Source: Hevea brasiliensis
Lineage: Eukaryota > Streptophyta > Magnoliopsida > Malpighiales > Euphorbiaceae
Length of the DNA stretch: 64,000 nucleotides
Direction: 5' to 3'
NCBI RefSeq assembly: GCF_030052815.1
Contig: NC_079498.1
Coordinates: 78,478,992-78,542,991 of the forward strand
How positions within the stretch are numbered: position 1 is the first letter of the stretch; the number at the start of each line of letters is the position of its first letter. The position numbers and the translations under genes were made by a program. The notes beneath the pieces were generated by a model. It ran no database searches. It worked only from the letters and a program-made list of their open reading frames with translations, and had not been told where the DNA came from. Shown piece after piece: positions 37,704 to 49,194 of the stretch.

Positions 37704-38370
37704 GTGAAAAGAGCATAGAGCAGGTGAGTAAGCTTCTTTGAAGACACATTCAGATTAGTTCCAGGTATATCATAGGTATACCCATGTACATAGCTTTTGA
37801 TATATGCATGTAATAATATGTATGTAAATTATTTGAGCAGTTGTACAAGAACTCTTGTAAAATAATTTGGTATGTAATTAAATGCAAATTATTGAAATAT
37901 AAATTTGAGATTTCATTTATCTGTATAATTTTGTAATATTAATTTTTGAGTCTTGTAATCAATAAAACTTTTATGATGAGGTTGGTTTGAAAATGAATTG
38001 ATTTGATTATTGAGATTTGAATTGTGAGATGAAATGAAGTTTATTGGAGTTGTATTTAAGAAATCATATTGGGAGTGTTTTCCTTTTTAGGTTTGAAGAA
38101 CTGTTTTCTCAAAATACAGCTGGCACTCTACCGAAATTTTGTAAAATTTTTATAACACCATATTTTAATCGATGATTTTATCCATGACCAAAATTTCACT
38201 TAAAGGCTTTTTAAGAAATATTCAACGTTCCCACCACTATTTGACTTTCACAAAAATTGTTTTAAAATCCCTTGTAGTATATTTAATGGGTTATCGGTAG
38301 GAGAAGTACGATAATTCATTAGGTGTACTACGGGATCATGTTACATCTTACGGAGGAGTAGGGTGTGACA

Positions 38371-39140
38371 GGTAAAGTAAGGACTGGAGCCTCAGTTAAA
38401 CATCTCTTCAACTCATCAAAACTCTGTTGGCATTTATCCATCCACTGAAATTTCACATCTTTTCGAAGTAGCTTAGTCAATCGAGATGCCAACATGGAGA
38501 ACCCTTTCACAAATCGGCGGTAGTATCCAGCTAAACCCAGAAAACTGCAAATCTCCGTGATGTTTCTGGGTGGTCTCCAATTAAGGACAACTTCTATCTT
38601 ACTTGGATCTACCTTGATGCCCTCTGCCGATACTGTATGCCCCAAAAAGGATATTTCCTTCAGCCAAAATTCACACTTCGATAATTTGGAGTATAGTTAT
38701 TTCTCCTTCAAAGTCTGCAGTGCAATCCGCAGATGTCTATCATACTCTTCTGCACTCCTCGAGTAGACCAATATATCATCTATGAATACCATAACAAACT
38801 GGTCGAGGTATGGTCTGAAGATAGTGTTCGTCAGATCTATAAAAGTAGCTGGAGCATTAGTTAACCCGAATGGCATGACCAAGAACTCATAATGGCCATA
38901 GCCGGTTCTAAAGGCAATTTTAGGAATACTCTGCTCTTTTACTTTGGCCTGATAATAACCCGATCTCAGGTCAATCTTGGAGAATACAGCTACACCCCTC
39001 AACTGATCAAACAAGTCATCAATGCGGGGCAATAGATATTTATTCTTTATCGTCACCTTATTCAACTACCGCTAGTCAATGCATAACTGGAGAGTGCCAT
39101 TTTTCTTCTTTACAAACAACACTGGCACTCCCCAAGGTGA
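38371..39140 (-). pseudogene. element C reverse transcriptase, broken and cut by A
   Basis: This is a Ty3/gypsy reverse transcriptase. Visible motifs are [10 protein letters not shown], the [11 protein letters not shown] block, catalytic FIDDILVYS (Asp pair near 38775-38780), then [11 protein letters not shown] and [12 protein letters not shown]. It ends at EAPVLTLP, where the element A LTR is inserted at 38370; RNase H, integrase and the 3' LTR must lie beyond the left edge. Faults visible are a 1-nt frameshift at about 39150, two TAG codons near 39070 just before NKVTIKNKY, and a TAA after LKEK at about 38697. A 44-bp overlap of the reading with the A LTR (38328-38370) is chimeric. Confidence 0.92.
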
Positions 39141-39796
39141 CACACTAGGGCGGATAAAGCCTTATCAAGCAGCTCTTGCGACTGCACTTTTAACTCTTTT
39201 AATTCTACTGGTGTCATTCTATATGGTTTTATAGAGATTGGGTCCACACCAGGCATAACATCAATTTCAAACTGCACTTCTCTTTCCGAAGGTAATCCTA
39301 GAAACTTATCAGGAAACACATTCGGAAAGTCACATACTGTAGGGATGTCCCTCAGTGCTGGACTCCCCACTTGGGTGTCTATCACATGTGCCAAGTATGC
39401 TTCACACCCCTTTCTGATCATCCTTTTGGCTAGTGTAGCCAAAATGATGTTTGATGGCAGTAATTTCCTCTCCCCATGTATTTCCACATCACCGTATAGA
39501 GGGAGACTAAAAGTGACTGTCTTCAGTCTACAGTCAATCATGGCGTGATGCCTAGCTAACCAATCCATGCCCAAGATGATATCATAATCTCTAAAGGGCA
39601 TTTCAATCAAATCTGATAGAAAAACATGTCCTTGGATCACCAAAGGACAATCTTTATACATTCTGTTGACCCAAACCTCTTGTCCTAACGGACTAGTTAC
39701 TAGCACTTCAAAATCCATCTTGACACATGGAACAGCAAGAGAACTAACTATGCTAGCACTAACATACGATTGGGTTGAACCTGGATCAAACAACAC
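39110..39796 (-). pseudogene. element C aspartic protease and linker to RT, broken
   Basis: It reads LFDPGSTQSYVSAS, the active-site loop; many plant Tekay/Del elements have DPG here where retroviruses have DSG or DTG, so this need not be a defect. The flap and GMDWLARHHAMIDC follow, then the linker to RT with VFPDKFLGLPSEREVQFEID and PYRMTPVELKELK. A frameshift replaces the RPSVSPWGVPV motif at the C-terminus. Upstream, a 1-nt frameshift and a TAA separate it from gag. The enzyme would cleave the Gag-Pol polyprotein. Confidence 0.9.
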
Positions 39797-39848
39797 AAAT
39801 ACTTCTTAATCAGAGATAGAGAAAGTACCGACTACAATATCGAAAGTC

Positions 39849-41111
39849 TCAGCCTCTTCCCTGTCTCATCGTGTAAACCTTGGTTGGAGCACTCTCTTGT
39901 GTTGACTGGCTAACAGTACCCTGACTGCCAGAAGCATTGCCTCTACCTCTGCCTCTTCCTTTGTTAATCAATTGTGAACCTCTGGTAACAGGACTCTGAA
40001 TTGATCCTTCTACATTAGTAGGAGCTGGGCCAAATATAGGGGCACTGGTGCAGTCCTTAGCAAGATGGCCCTTGCCTCCACAGTTAAAGCAAGCTCCTAT
40101 TTCCCAATAACATTCTTCCCCATGAGTCTTGCCACAGGTCTCACAGGGGCGGGGAAGATATGAACCCTTGGTCGACTGCTGACCAGATCTAGGGGGTCTT
40201 TGTCCAGAGAATCTGCCCCTTCTAAACCTTCCACTTCTACCTCTACTTAGTCCCCCAAATTTTTTCTTCTTACCAGATGTACCTCTAGGATTTTGCTCTA
40301 CTGACTTTTCCCCTTTATCTTTCTCTAATTTCTCAGTCTTTTCTGATTTCTCTTTCACTGGTGTCGCTTCTAATTCAATCCTTTCTAACTCAAGTGCCTG
40401 AGAGATGAGCTCAGAGAAGTTACTGTGTCTGAATCCCACTACTTGCATCCTCAGACTGGGCTTCAAACCAGTCTCAAATCTCTTGCACCTTTCTTTGCTG
40501 GTAGACAGGAGACTCCCAGCATAGTGACTTAAGTGGGAGAACTCCCTTTCATACTCTGCCACAGATTTATTCCCTTGCTTCAGACTTAAAAATTCTTGTA
40601 GTTTCGAATCCACATATGTATCTGGGACATATTTCTGTCTGAACTCTCTGATGAAGTCGTCCCAGGTCAATACTAGTGGTTCTGCCAAGCTATGGGGGAT
40701 GGTCTTCCACTAGTCATACGTATCCCCTTGCAACAAAGACACTGAATATTCAAACTTTAGTTCATCCAGGTAGTGCAGTTTTTTGAACACTCGGTCCATC
40801 CTCTCTAGCCACTGCTCTGCCTCTAAAGGGTCTACTGTACCCTTGAATTCTGTCACCCCATATTTCAATAGCTTATCATACTGTCTGATTGGAGCCTGAG
40901 GTTGCACCACAGGAGTCTGGAGTGGAGCTTGAGCAGGCATACCTCCAGCCATCTGTTGAAACATTGCAGCCATTTGCTGGGCGAACTGTGCCAGAAACTG
41001 TGGCATTTGTGGGGTTGGTGCCACTGACCCACTAACATTTTGCAGAGCTGGGCCTTCTCCTTGAGCATCAGCCTCTACTGACTGCTCAATAGAGTGATCC
41101 CCTTCTTCCAT
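39849..41111 (-). pseudogene. element C gag, nearly full length, one stop
   Basis: It starts at 41111 with MEEGDHSIEQSVEADAQG. Domains in order: a glutamine-rich N-terminus (FAQQMAAMFQQMAGG), the capsid core with FKGTVDPLEAEQWLERM and FIREFRQKYVPDTYV, EYEREFSHLSHYAG, an acidic/lysine-rich linker, a basic RGR region, a CX2C-type motif (CETCGKTHGEEC), and the zinc knuckle CFNCGGKGHLAKDC near 40053-40094. The only clear break inside is a TAG in place of Trp after QGDTYD at 40710; the frame continues at once after it. It ends at 39849 with a frameshift into protease. This is the best-preserved Gag here and the reference for A, B and D. Confidence 0.92.
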
Positions 41112-41280
41112 GTCAGTCTGGAGTTAGGATATCTCCTGAACAAATAACACAAGGAGATTTTCCTCCATTAGTTCATATTTATGATGTAATGCACTGTATG
41201 TAACAAATAAGGACATTGAGCAGTTGTACTTATCAAAGAAAAAACATAAATTCACAAGTTAAAACATACTTTAAAAATTC

Positions 41281-41292
41281 GCTCTGATACCA
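41281..41292 (-). other. element C primer-binding site
   Basis: TGGTATCAGAGC on the minus strand, exact match, 8 bp from the LTR end at 41301. Confidence 0.95.
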
Positions 41293-41949
41293 CTAAAACA
41301 TGTCACACCTTACCCCTCTGTAAGGCATAACATGATCCCATAGAATACCTAATGAACTATCGAACTTCACCTACCGATAACTCATTAAGTACCCTACAAG
41401 AGATTTTAAAACCATTTTCTTACTTTTTAGAAGTGGTGAGCATTTTCTTACATTTAATAGAAGTTTAAAAGCTAGTTAAAATTTTTGTCCATTTTTATTT
41501 GTCCGCAAATTTTTAAAAAAATTTTGTCAGAGTGCTGTCTTTATTTTAAGAAAACAGTTCTTCAGAAACTTGTAAAAACACTTTCATTATCTCATTTCAT
41601 CAAATCAAACACTACCACAACAAACTCAACATCAATTTTTCCCAAACTCCAAAATTCAAATCAATATTTCAATTCAATTGTCATCTAAAATAATACTCAA
41701 TAATTCCATTCATTTTTCATTAAAGTAAAATCAAATTACATTCATCATTCAAAATATACATGAGAAAATCCAAACTAATTTTATTACAAACTCTATACAA
41801 CTGCTCATGACTAGTATATATATGTACATACAATTATATACACCAAAATAAATATTACAATCAGGGTATAAAATATACCCGATAACGCTTCAGGGAGGTG
41901 GCTCCAAGATCTTCAGCAGCTCACTCTGCTGCTCTTCTAGTCTCTATAT

Positions 41950-41991
41950 CTGCGACAGCAATAATAGCCATCGCTGAGTACTATGACTCAA
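41950..41991 (-). other. LTR twin hairpin ending in AG (element C)
   Basis: TTGAGT/ACTCAG with a central CATAGT is followed by GCGATGGC/GCTGTCGC and AG at 41951-41950. Confidence 0.6.
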
Positions 41992-42563
41992 TGGTACACA
42001 ACATACTAAAATAACATTTTATACATAATTCAAATCACAATTATTCAAATACATTACTGAAAATGAAAGACAGATACAAAACATGATTTATAAACTTTTA
42101 GTCCAAACAATTTCATTTAGGAAGTCTCAAAATGAATTTCATAAAATCACACAGTTATATCATGCCATTCAGAACAATACTCATCTCAATAGCTGGAGGC
42201 TTATGAGAAATCACAAGGCTAGCCAGCTCAAACTATGGGTACCCATTCAAATTTCTTCCTTTACTAGCACATACCTCAACACTTCAGCCAGAGAGGGAAT
42301 CAAAATTCAAAACTGTTTCCTCTCACTAGTTATGCTAGTGAGGTATTCAAATATATAGTCATGACACTGTGGTTTCAAAACTGTCTTAGCAATTTACTAA
42401 ACATTTATCACCATTTCAAACACATACAAGTAAACTTTCAAAAATTTAAGTCAAAAGCATATTGTTCTTTTCAATCACAATTTTTCAATACAATTAAGTC
42501 ATAATTCAGTTCACACAAATTGCAAAAGAAAATTTAAAGATAATTTTTATGTTGTGCACAAAC

Positions 42564-42636
42564 CTTATGCGAGTCGCCTCTTGGCCTTGACTCGATGCCT
42601 CGGATGCCTCGGGTTCTTTTTCGGTATTCTTTTCAA
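42564..42636 (-). other. exon-like block with 9-bp duplication (element C)
   Basis: The block is 73 nt, bounded by GTGTTTTAG and by CATAAG then GTTTGTGCAC. It holds a direct duplication of about 9 bp (gatgcctcg twice near 42594-42611); without it the length is 64 nt, as in other families. Confidence 0.55.
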
Positions 42637-43892
42637 CTAAAACACACAGTTTCACAGTGTTTCAGTATCATAATTTATCATAGGTCCAAAACTAAATTCA
42701 AATCTATTTATATCTAACTTAAATATGCTTAACTTGATTTTCATTAAAATTTATACTTTGGGGTTACTATTCACGATACTATTCAAGTCAATTTGTTGAC
42801 TTTCTAATGCTTAATAGGTATGGAAATTTCAATTTCACCCACATACCACATTTTGGTTACCTAATTTGTTAGTTTTGGTTGTTTTCTCAAACTTTAAGTT
42901 TCTTAGGTGAAACTTCCAAAATTTTAGATTTGGTGCCTTATTTTGTACTATTCCATTGGTCAATTTGCTGTGGTGATTTGGCTAAGTTTTCTTCATAGAA
43001 GTTGTTCCTTATTATCTTAACTTTATTTCCCTTTTTAAATAACTCCATTTGGAGTTTTGTAGCCCTAGTTATGGCCATTTGAACATAGCTGACCAGATTT
43101 GGTGTTACCCAGAATTATGGACATTTCCTGGATTTTGGCAATTTTTGTACACTAACTGTAGGTGAGTTTTTGGACAGGTTATGGTCAAAATTTGGGTTTA
43201 TTTTCTTCATGAAAGTTGTAGGTCTATGTCTTAGCTTTCTATTGGTATAAAATTCAAGTCATTTGGACCTTCCTAGACCAAGTTATGGTCATTTATGTAA
43301 CTACTATTCATTTAATCATTTTTATACAGGTCAGTGTGCCCAATTCCAGATTTGGCCTAATTGTTCACTAAGTTATGGCCACTTTCTGGGCATGATTCCT
43401 AAATAAAAAATGTGCCATTTTGTGTCTAGTTTCATCCCCAATTGGCCTCACACCAATTGGGTTAGTAAATTTTCAGTTTTAGTCCTTGAAAGGGACCTAG
43501 GTCAAGCTATCTACAGACTGATCCTAACCAATCCGAATTGAAACTTGTTTCCAATAATTCATACACACCACAAATGGTCACAATTGACCATTTCTCAACT
43601 CAAGTAAGGTCTTTGACCAATTATCAACTTTTTCTCCAATTTCTTCACATGCTCAAAACCCTAATTACATAAAGTTCAATCTAATGCATTTAAAGTACAC
43701 ATTCATGATCTATACACCTAATTCACCTCAAATAACCATTCAAACAAAACTCATTCATTTCAAACCCTAACCCTAACTGGCCAAAATTCCTATTTGGTCA
43801 CTCAACAATTGTTTTCTTTTAATTTTAAGTTAATTTTTAAGTTACTTACACTAAAAACATAAGTATTAAACAATAAATTTTCAATTTAAACC

Positions 43893-43898
43893 ACTAAC
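43893..43898 (-). promoter_or_regulatory. splice-donor-like GTTAGT in element C LTR
   Basis: TTAAG then GTTAGTGG on the minus strand, 885 bp from the LTR start. Confidence 0.5.
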
Positions 43899-44782
43899 CT
43901 TAACTTTGAAGTTCAACTCTTCAATTTCTTCTTTTCTTTCCTTCCTCTAAAGCTTTCTTAAGTTGAACTAACAAGTTTTTATAGTTTAGTTTGGGGTCAA
44001 AATAGGGTTAAGTGGTTGGAAGAAAGCTTGGTTTTAAGCTTTCATGGAGTTCTTCAATGGAGAGAAAGAAAGAGGAGCCAGCACACTTGGGTAGAGGAAG
44101 ATAAAAATGATTTTTATTTTCTTTTTAGTGTTTTTTTAAGTCTTTAAAATTGCTTTTGACTTGGTCAATATTGATGGGAAAAAATAAAATTATTTATGAT
44201 GTCATAATAGTGATGTAAGCATGATGTAACTAAACTTTTTCTTTTTTTCTTTTTCTTTTACATTTATTTTTCCACTAGTTCTTTAATTTAATTCTTGATC
44301 CTGAAATTTTCTTTTCTCCAATTTTATTAGATAGTTAGGTCAGGAGTCAGCTCTAGGGATGAATTGACCAAATTGCCCCTCGCCGGTTCGATCCGGTTTG
44401 CAAGTAATTCAATATTTCTTCTAGATCCCTGACCTAATTATTTGACTTGCTTAACAATTTTTTTTTCATGATTTTCTCTTTTCTACTGTGTTTGCAATAG
44501 TCCTAAGGACCGCAGCGTCACATTTTACGGTTTGAAATTTGAGTTTAGACTGACCTCGCAGTCATTCCCGAGAAGGTCACCCATTGCTGTGACTCCCGGC
44601 CCATTTAACTTTTTATACTTTGTTTTTCTTCTTTATACTTAACTTTTTGGCAATTACTAATTATTTGCATTCAGGGTTTAACTAAGTGTCTTAGATGTCG
44701 TTTTACTTCTCTTACTTGTCCGGACTGACACCGATCACTGGAACAGTAAAATGTACCAGGCTATGCCAATAGGGGTGTTATA

Positions 44783-44988
44783 CTATTCTTAAGAGTTGAG
44801 AATATCAGTGGTAGAATTATCCAGAATAATAACTATAAAATGTTCACAGTAGAGGATATTATGTTTGGGCAACTTTTATCCAACTAGACTATCACCTCTA
44901 TTTGTCTCTACTGATTAGTATGAGATACTAATGATAGTAGAATGGTGAGTCTCATGCCATTTATATGATGAGGTAAGACAAATATATT
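44783..44988. other. unassigned spacer between elements C and D
   Basis: About 206 bp belong to neither LTR. I find no open frame of note, no repeat and no likeness to other parts of the window. It may be the old host sequence into which C and D inserted, or a piece of another element. Confidence 0.5.
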
Positions 44989-47724
44989 TGTAATACCCCT
45001 ATTTGCATAGCCTGGTATATTTCACTATTCCGGTGACCGGTGTCGATCCAGACAGCTGAGGGGATTAGAACCACACTTAAGACAACTAGATAAGCCCTGA
45101 ACACAAATAATTAGCAATTGTCAATTAGTTAAGTATAAATAAGAAAAATAGAACATAAGAAGTTAAATGAGCCGAGAGTCACAGCGATGGGTGACCTTCT
45201 CGAGAAGGATTGCGAAGTCAATTTAAACTCAAATTTTGAACCGTAAAATGTGACACCACGATCCTTAGGACTATTATGAACACAGTGGAAAAGAGAAAAT
45301 CACGAAAAAGAATTGTTAAGCCAGTCAAATAATTAGGTCAGGAAGCCGAAAGAAATATTAAATTATTTGCAAACCGAGTTGAACCGGCGAGCGGCAATTT
45401 GGTCAATTGACCCCGAGAGCTGACTCCTGACCTAACTGTCAAATAAAATTAGAGAAAAGAAAATTTCAGAATCAGAAATTAAATTAAAGAACTAATGAAA
45501 AAATAAATTAAAAAAAAAGAGAGGAAAATGGAAAACTAAAAAGTGATGACATCATGCATGACCTCATGCATGATGCAATAAATATATAATTAATCAATTT
45601 AATTAATTTGATTTTATGGTCTTCCATAAGACTAAAAACATAAAGAAAAAAAAAAGGAGAAAGTCTTCTTCATTCCCATCCATTTCTCTCTCTCCCTCTC
45701 TCAAAGCTCTCTCACCCTTAAAACTCCATTAAAGCTCATTTTAAGCTTGATCAAACTCTAAATCCCACCATAAAAACTTAAATTTCTATCATTAAACTTT
45801 GTATTCAAACCTTGATAAAGAGCTTGACAACAAAAAGAAAAAGAAAGAAGGAAGTTTTGAAGAGGTAAAAAATTCCAAGTAAGGTTAATTTGATTTCTTT
45901 TTTTGTATCTTTATATTCATACTTAGGCAACTTGATTGAGTGATGATTTGTTGAAAAATGAAATAAAATGATATGTTAAAGGACTATATAAATTTTGGCC
46001 AGCAGTATGTAGGGTTGAGAATGAATGAATTTGATGCATTTTAATGTTTGTTTAAGTTGAATTATGTGTGTAGACAATGGATAGATGTTTAGAATGCATT
46101 AGGTTTGAATTTTATGAAAATTAGGGTTTGGACCTAGGATTTAGAAGACAAAAATGTGAGGATATGTTAAATGGTGTGTTGGACTTAGTTTGAGCTGAGA
46201 AATGGTCATTTGTGACCAATTGGAGTATGTTAGAAGTGTTGGAACCAAATGCAAATTCGGATTGCTTAGGGTCATGCTGCAGGTAGCAAGACCAAGGTCC
46301 CTTTCAGGGACTAAAACTGAAAATTTACAAGTCTAATTTGTGTTAGATCAATTGGGAATGAAAATAGACACAAAATGGAACATTTTTCATTTAGGAATCA
46401 TGCCCAAAAAGTGACCAAAACCTAGTGAACAAATTGACCAAATCCAGATTTATGCAGTCTGACATGTACAAAAATGACCAAATGAACAGTATTTGTTCAT
46501 TTAGCCATAACTTGGGCTAGGCATGTCTAAATAACTTGAAATTTTACCAGTGGAAAGTTGAGATATAGACCTAAAACTTTCATGAAGAACACAAACCCAA
46601 ATTAAGCCCTTAACCAAGTCATTTGGCCACCCAAATTTGGTGACCTAAAACTGCCAGAATCAGAATTTGCCCAGAAATCTGGGTTAAGTCTAGTCCGGCA
46701 GCCATGATTCAAATGGCTATAACTTGAGCTACAAAACTCCAAATGGAGTGATTCAAAAAGAATAATAAAGTTAAGACAATAGGAAACATTTTCTATGAAG
46801 AAAGTTTTGCCAAATTCTAATAGAAAAATGACCAATGGAATAGTGCAACTTAAGACACCAAAACTAAAAATTTGAAATTTGCCTAAAAGACTTAGAATTT
46901 GAGAAAACAACCAAAACCAACAAATTTAGTAACCAAAATGTGGTATGTGGGTGAAGTTGGAATTCCCATACCTATTAAGCCTTAAAAAGTCAATAAATTG
47001 ACTTGAATAGTGTAGTGAATAGTAACCCCGAAACACAAATTTTGAAGAACGTCAAGTTTAGCATATATAAGCTAGATAAAAGTGAATTTGAATTTATTTT
47101 GGATTTATGATAAGTTATTGTCACACCCTGTCCCTCTATAAGGCATAACATGATCCCGTAGTATACCTAATGAATTACCATCTTCGTCTACTGATAACCC
47201 ATTAAATACACTACAAGGGATTTTAAAACTTTTCTTACTTCTTTTCACAGTGGTGAGCACTATTTACAGGCGTTAAAAACTTTTTTGAACTGAAGTGAAA
47301 CAGCTAACACATTTGAATTGTTAGTAATTTCTGTAAAAATTTTGGCAGAGTGCCATCTGTATTTTGAATAAAACAGTTCTTCAAAAAACCTGTAAAAAGC
47401 ACTTCAAATATATTTCTCAATTTCAAACTCTAACATTTAATCAACACAATATGTTTCTCAACTCAAATCCATAATAATTTTTCAATGTTTTCAAGGGCTG
47501 AAATAAAAGAAATATAGTACAAATTTTACAAGCCAAAATAATTCACAATTTATTTTACAACTTCAAGGTATAATTTTAATTTATAACTGCTCAAAACTAA
47601 AAACACTATATACATACAGTGAACATACATTACAACACAAGGTGCAAAATATGGTATACTCAATATACCCTATGATCTCTCACTGAAGCACTAGCAGCCT
47701 AGTTTGTCACTGTCGATCTGTCTA

Positions 47725-47766
47725 CTGTGACAAAGAATGAAAGCTATCGCTGAGCCATTGTCTCAG
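47725..47766 (-). other. LTR twin hairpin ending in AG (B2 solo, in D)
   Basis: CTGAG/CTCAG is followed by GCGATAGC and TTGTCAC, then AG at 47726-47725. Confidence 0.55.
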
Positions 47767-47843
47767 TGGTGCACAACATTAATCAAATACAACTTTAAAT
47801 CACAAATCATAAGTCATATAAATAGTGGATACTTAAAACCATA

Positions 47844-48096
47844 GTTAAATTCAAGACAGTAAATTTCAATAAGAATTTAAACTCTATTTCACAATATCAC
47901 AATGAATCTCAATAGATCAAAATATGGTTAAATTCAAAAGACAGTGAATGTCAATAAGAATTTAAACTCCATTTCACAATATCACAATGAATCTCAATAA
48001 ATCAAAATATAGTTAAATTCAAAAGACAGTGAATGTCAATAAGAGTTTAAACTCCATTTCACAATCTCACAATAAATATCAATAAATCACACATAG
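47844..48096 (-). repeat. about 85-bp tandem repeats, three copies
   Basis: Units start at 47844, 47927 and 48012 and share GTTAAATTCA and CTCCATTTCACAAT. A shorter repeat with AATTCGTCCCAAAAGCC follows at about 48117 and 48152. These replace the 47-bp array of element B at the same place in the LTR. Confidence 0.75.
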
Positions 48097-48539
48097 CTTA
48101 ATCATGTTCCAAAGTTCAATTCGTCCCAAAAGCCAATGGCTAATGAGGTATTCAATTCGTCCCAAAAGCCGATGGCTAATGAGGAATAACATAGCTAGCT
48201 AGCAAAAATATGAGTACTCATTTTATTCATCCTCAACAGGCACACACCTCAACACTTCAGCCAGAGAGAGAATTCAATTCGTCCCACTAGACAAGCTAGC
48301 GAGGAATTCAATCAATATACATGATAGCTGTGGTTTCAAACCATTTCCAATGCTTTTCAATCAATAAGTATCCATCAACATCATTCAAACAATTTTTCAC
48401 AGTTTCAAACCATTTACAATGCTTTTCAAGCAATAAGTATCCATTCAAACACATTTCCACAGTTTAAAACAATAATATACAAATAGTCATAATTTATTTC
48501 AATTGAAAAATTCAAAAGAAATAACTGCTATGCACAAAC

Positions 48540-48602
48540 CTCTGATAACTGTTTCTTGGCTCTGACTGAGTGTTTCCTTCCCCTTCCCTGAGTCTTTGCT
48601 AA
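48540..48602 (-). other. 63-nt exon-like block (B2 solo, in D), partly duplicated
   Basis: It follows GTGTTTCTCAG and ends CAGAG before GTTTGTGCAT. Most of it, with the acceptor-like side, is repeated at 48871-48926 by the tandem duplication. Confidence 0.5.
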
Positions 48603-49194
48603 CTGAGAAACACAATTTGAAGTGTTTCAGTACTCATTTAAACTGTCTCTAAGGATAAAGCTTAATAATTAATTTTTTGAATTCTATTATTTCCTTAGTC
48701 AACCTAAGATGTCGACCCTCGATGCATTCTAGGTGAATTAGGTTTTAATGTTACTAATATGTCACATTTGTAGCCTTTTAGTATTGGTACATGTTACCAA
48801 ATTCATTTCCAAGTATATTGCGTTTTATTGCAATTTGTCAGATTCTAGTATACTAATTTGAGCTAGCCGGAACTGTTTCTTGGCTCTGACTGAGTGTTTC
48901 CTTCCCCTTCCCTGAGTCTTTGCTAACTGAGAAACACAATTTGAAGTGTTTCAGTACTCATTTAAACTGTCTCTAAGGATAAAGCTTAATAATTAATTTA
49001 TTGAATTCTATTATTTCCTTAGTCAACCTAAGATGTCGACCCTCGATGCATTCTAGGTGAATTAGGTTTTAATGTTACTAATATGTCACATTTGTAGCCT
49101 TTTAGTATTGGTACATGTTACCAAATTCATTTCCAAGTATATTGCGTTTTATTGCAATTTGTCGGATTCTAGTATACTAATTTGAGCTAGCCGG
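48547..49194. repeat. 324-bp tandem duplication, two copies
   Basis: Copies at 48547-48870 and 48871-49194 differ at only about two positions that I can see, so the event is recent. The unit runs from AACTGTTTCTTGGC to AGCTAGCCGG and is present once in the other B-type LTRs. Confidence 0.95.

Larger units (their letters stand above)
22421..38370 (+). mobile_element. element A 3' LTR, interrupted by two insertions
   Basis: The LTR is present as 22421-22869, 30605-31731 and 35477-38370. Removing the F solo LTR and the B-type solo LTR gives about 4.47 kb. It starts with TGTAATGCCC and ends with GGGTGTGACA. Its promoter-like region has GGATATAAATA at 30778-30788 and a pyrimidine-rich CTTCTTCTT stretch after it. 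At 38371 it abuts the RT gene of element C, with ggtaa as the expected target duplication. Small frames in the LTR (for example 35575-35757 on the minus strand) resemble nothing and recur as non-coding DNA in other copies. Confidence 0.88.
41301..44782 (-). mobile_element. element C 5' LTR
   Basis: This 3482-bp LTR has TGTCACACCTTACCCC at its left edge and GGGTGTTATA at its right edge, the last bases mutated from TTACA. It is the same family as the solo LTR at 23050 and the LTRs of element D. Internal signals on the minus strand are the donor-like GTTAGT at 43893-43898, the exon-like block at 42564-42636 and the twin hairpin at 41950-41991. The frames at 41485 and 42083 are chance. Confidence 0.88.

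Noticed and set aside
39785..39796. DPG instead of DSG/DTG in the element C protease active site, as a defect
   Set aside because: DPG is common at this place in plant Tekay/Del-type elements, so it is not a sign of decay by itself. The stops and frameshifts are.
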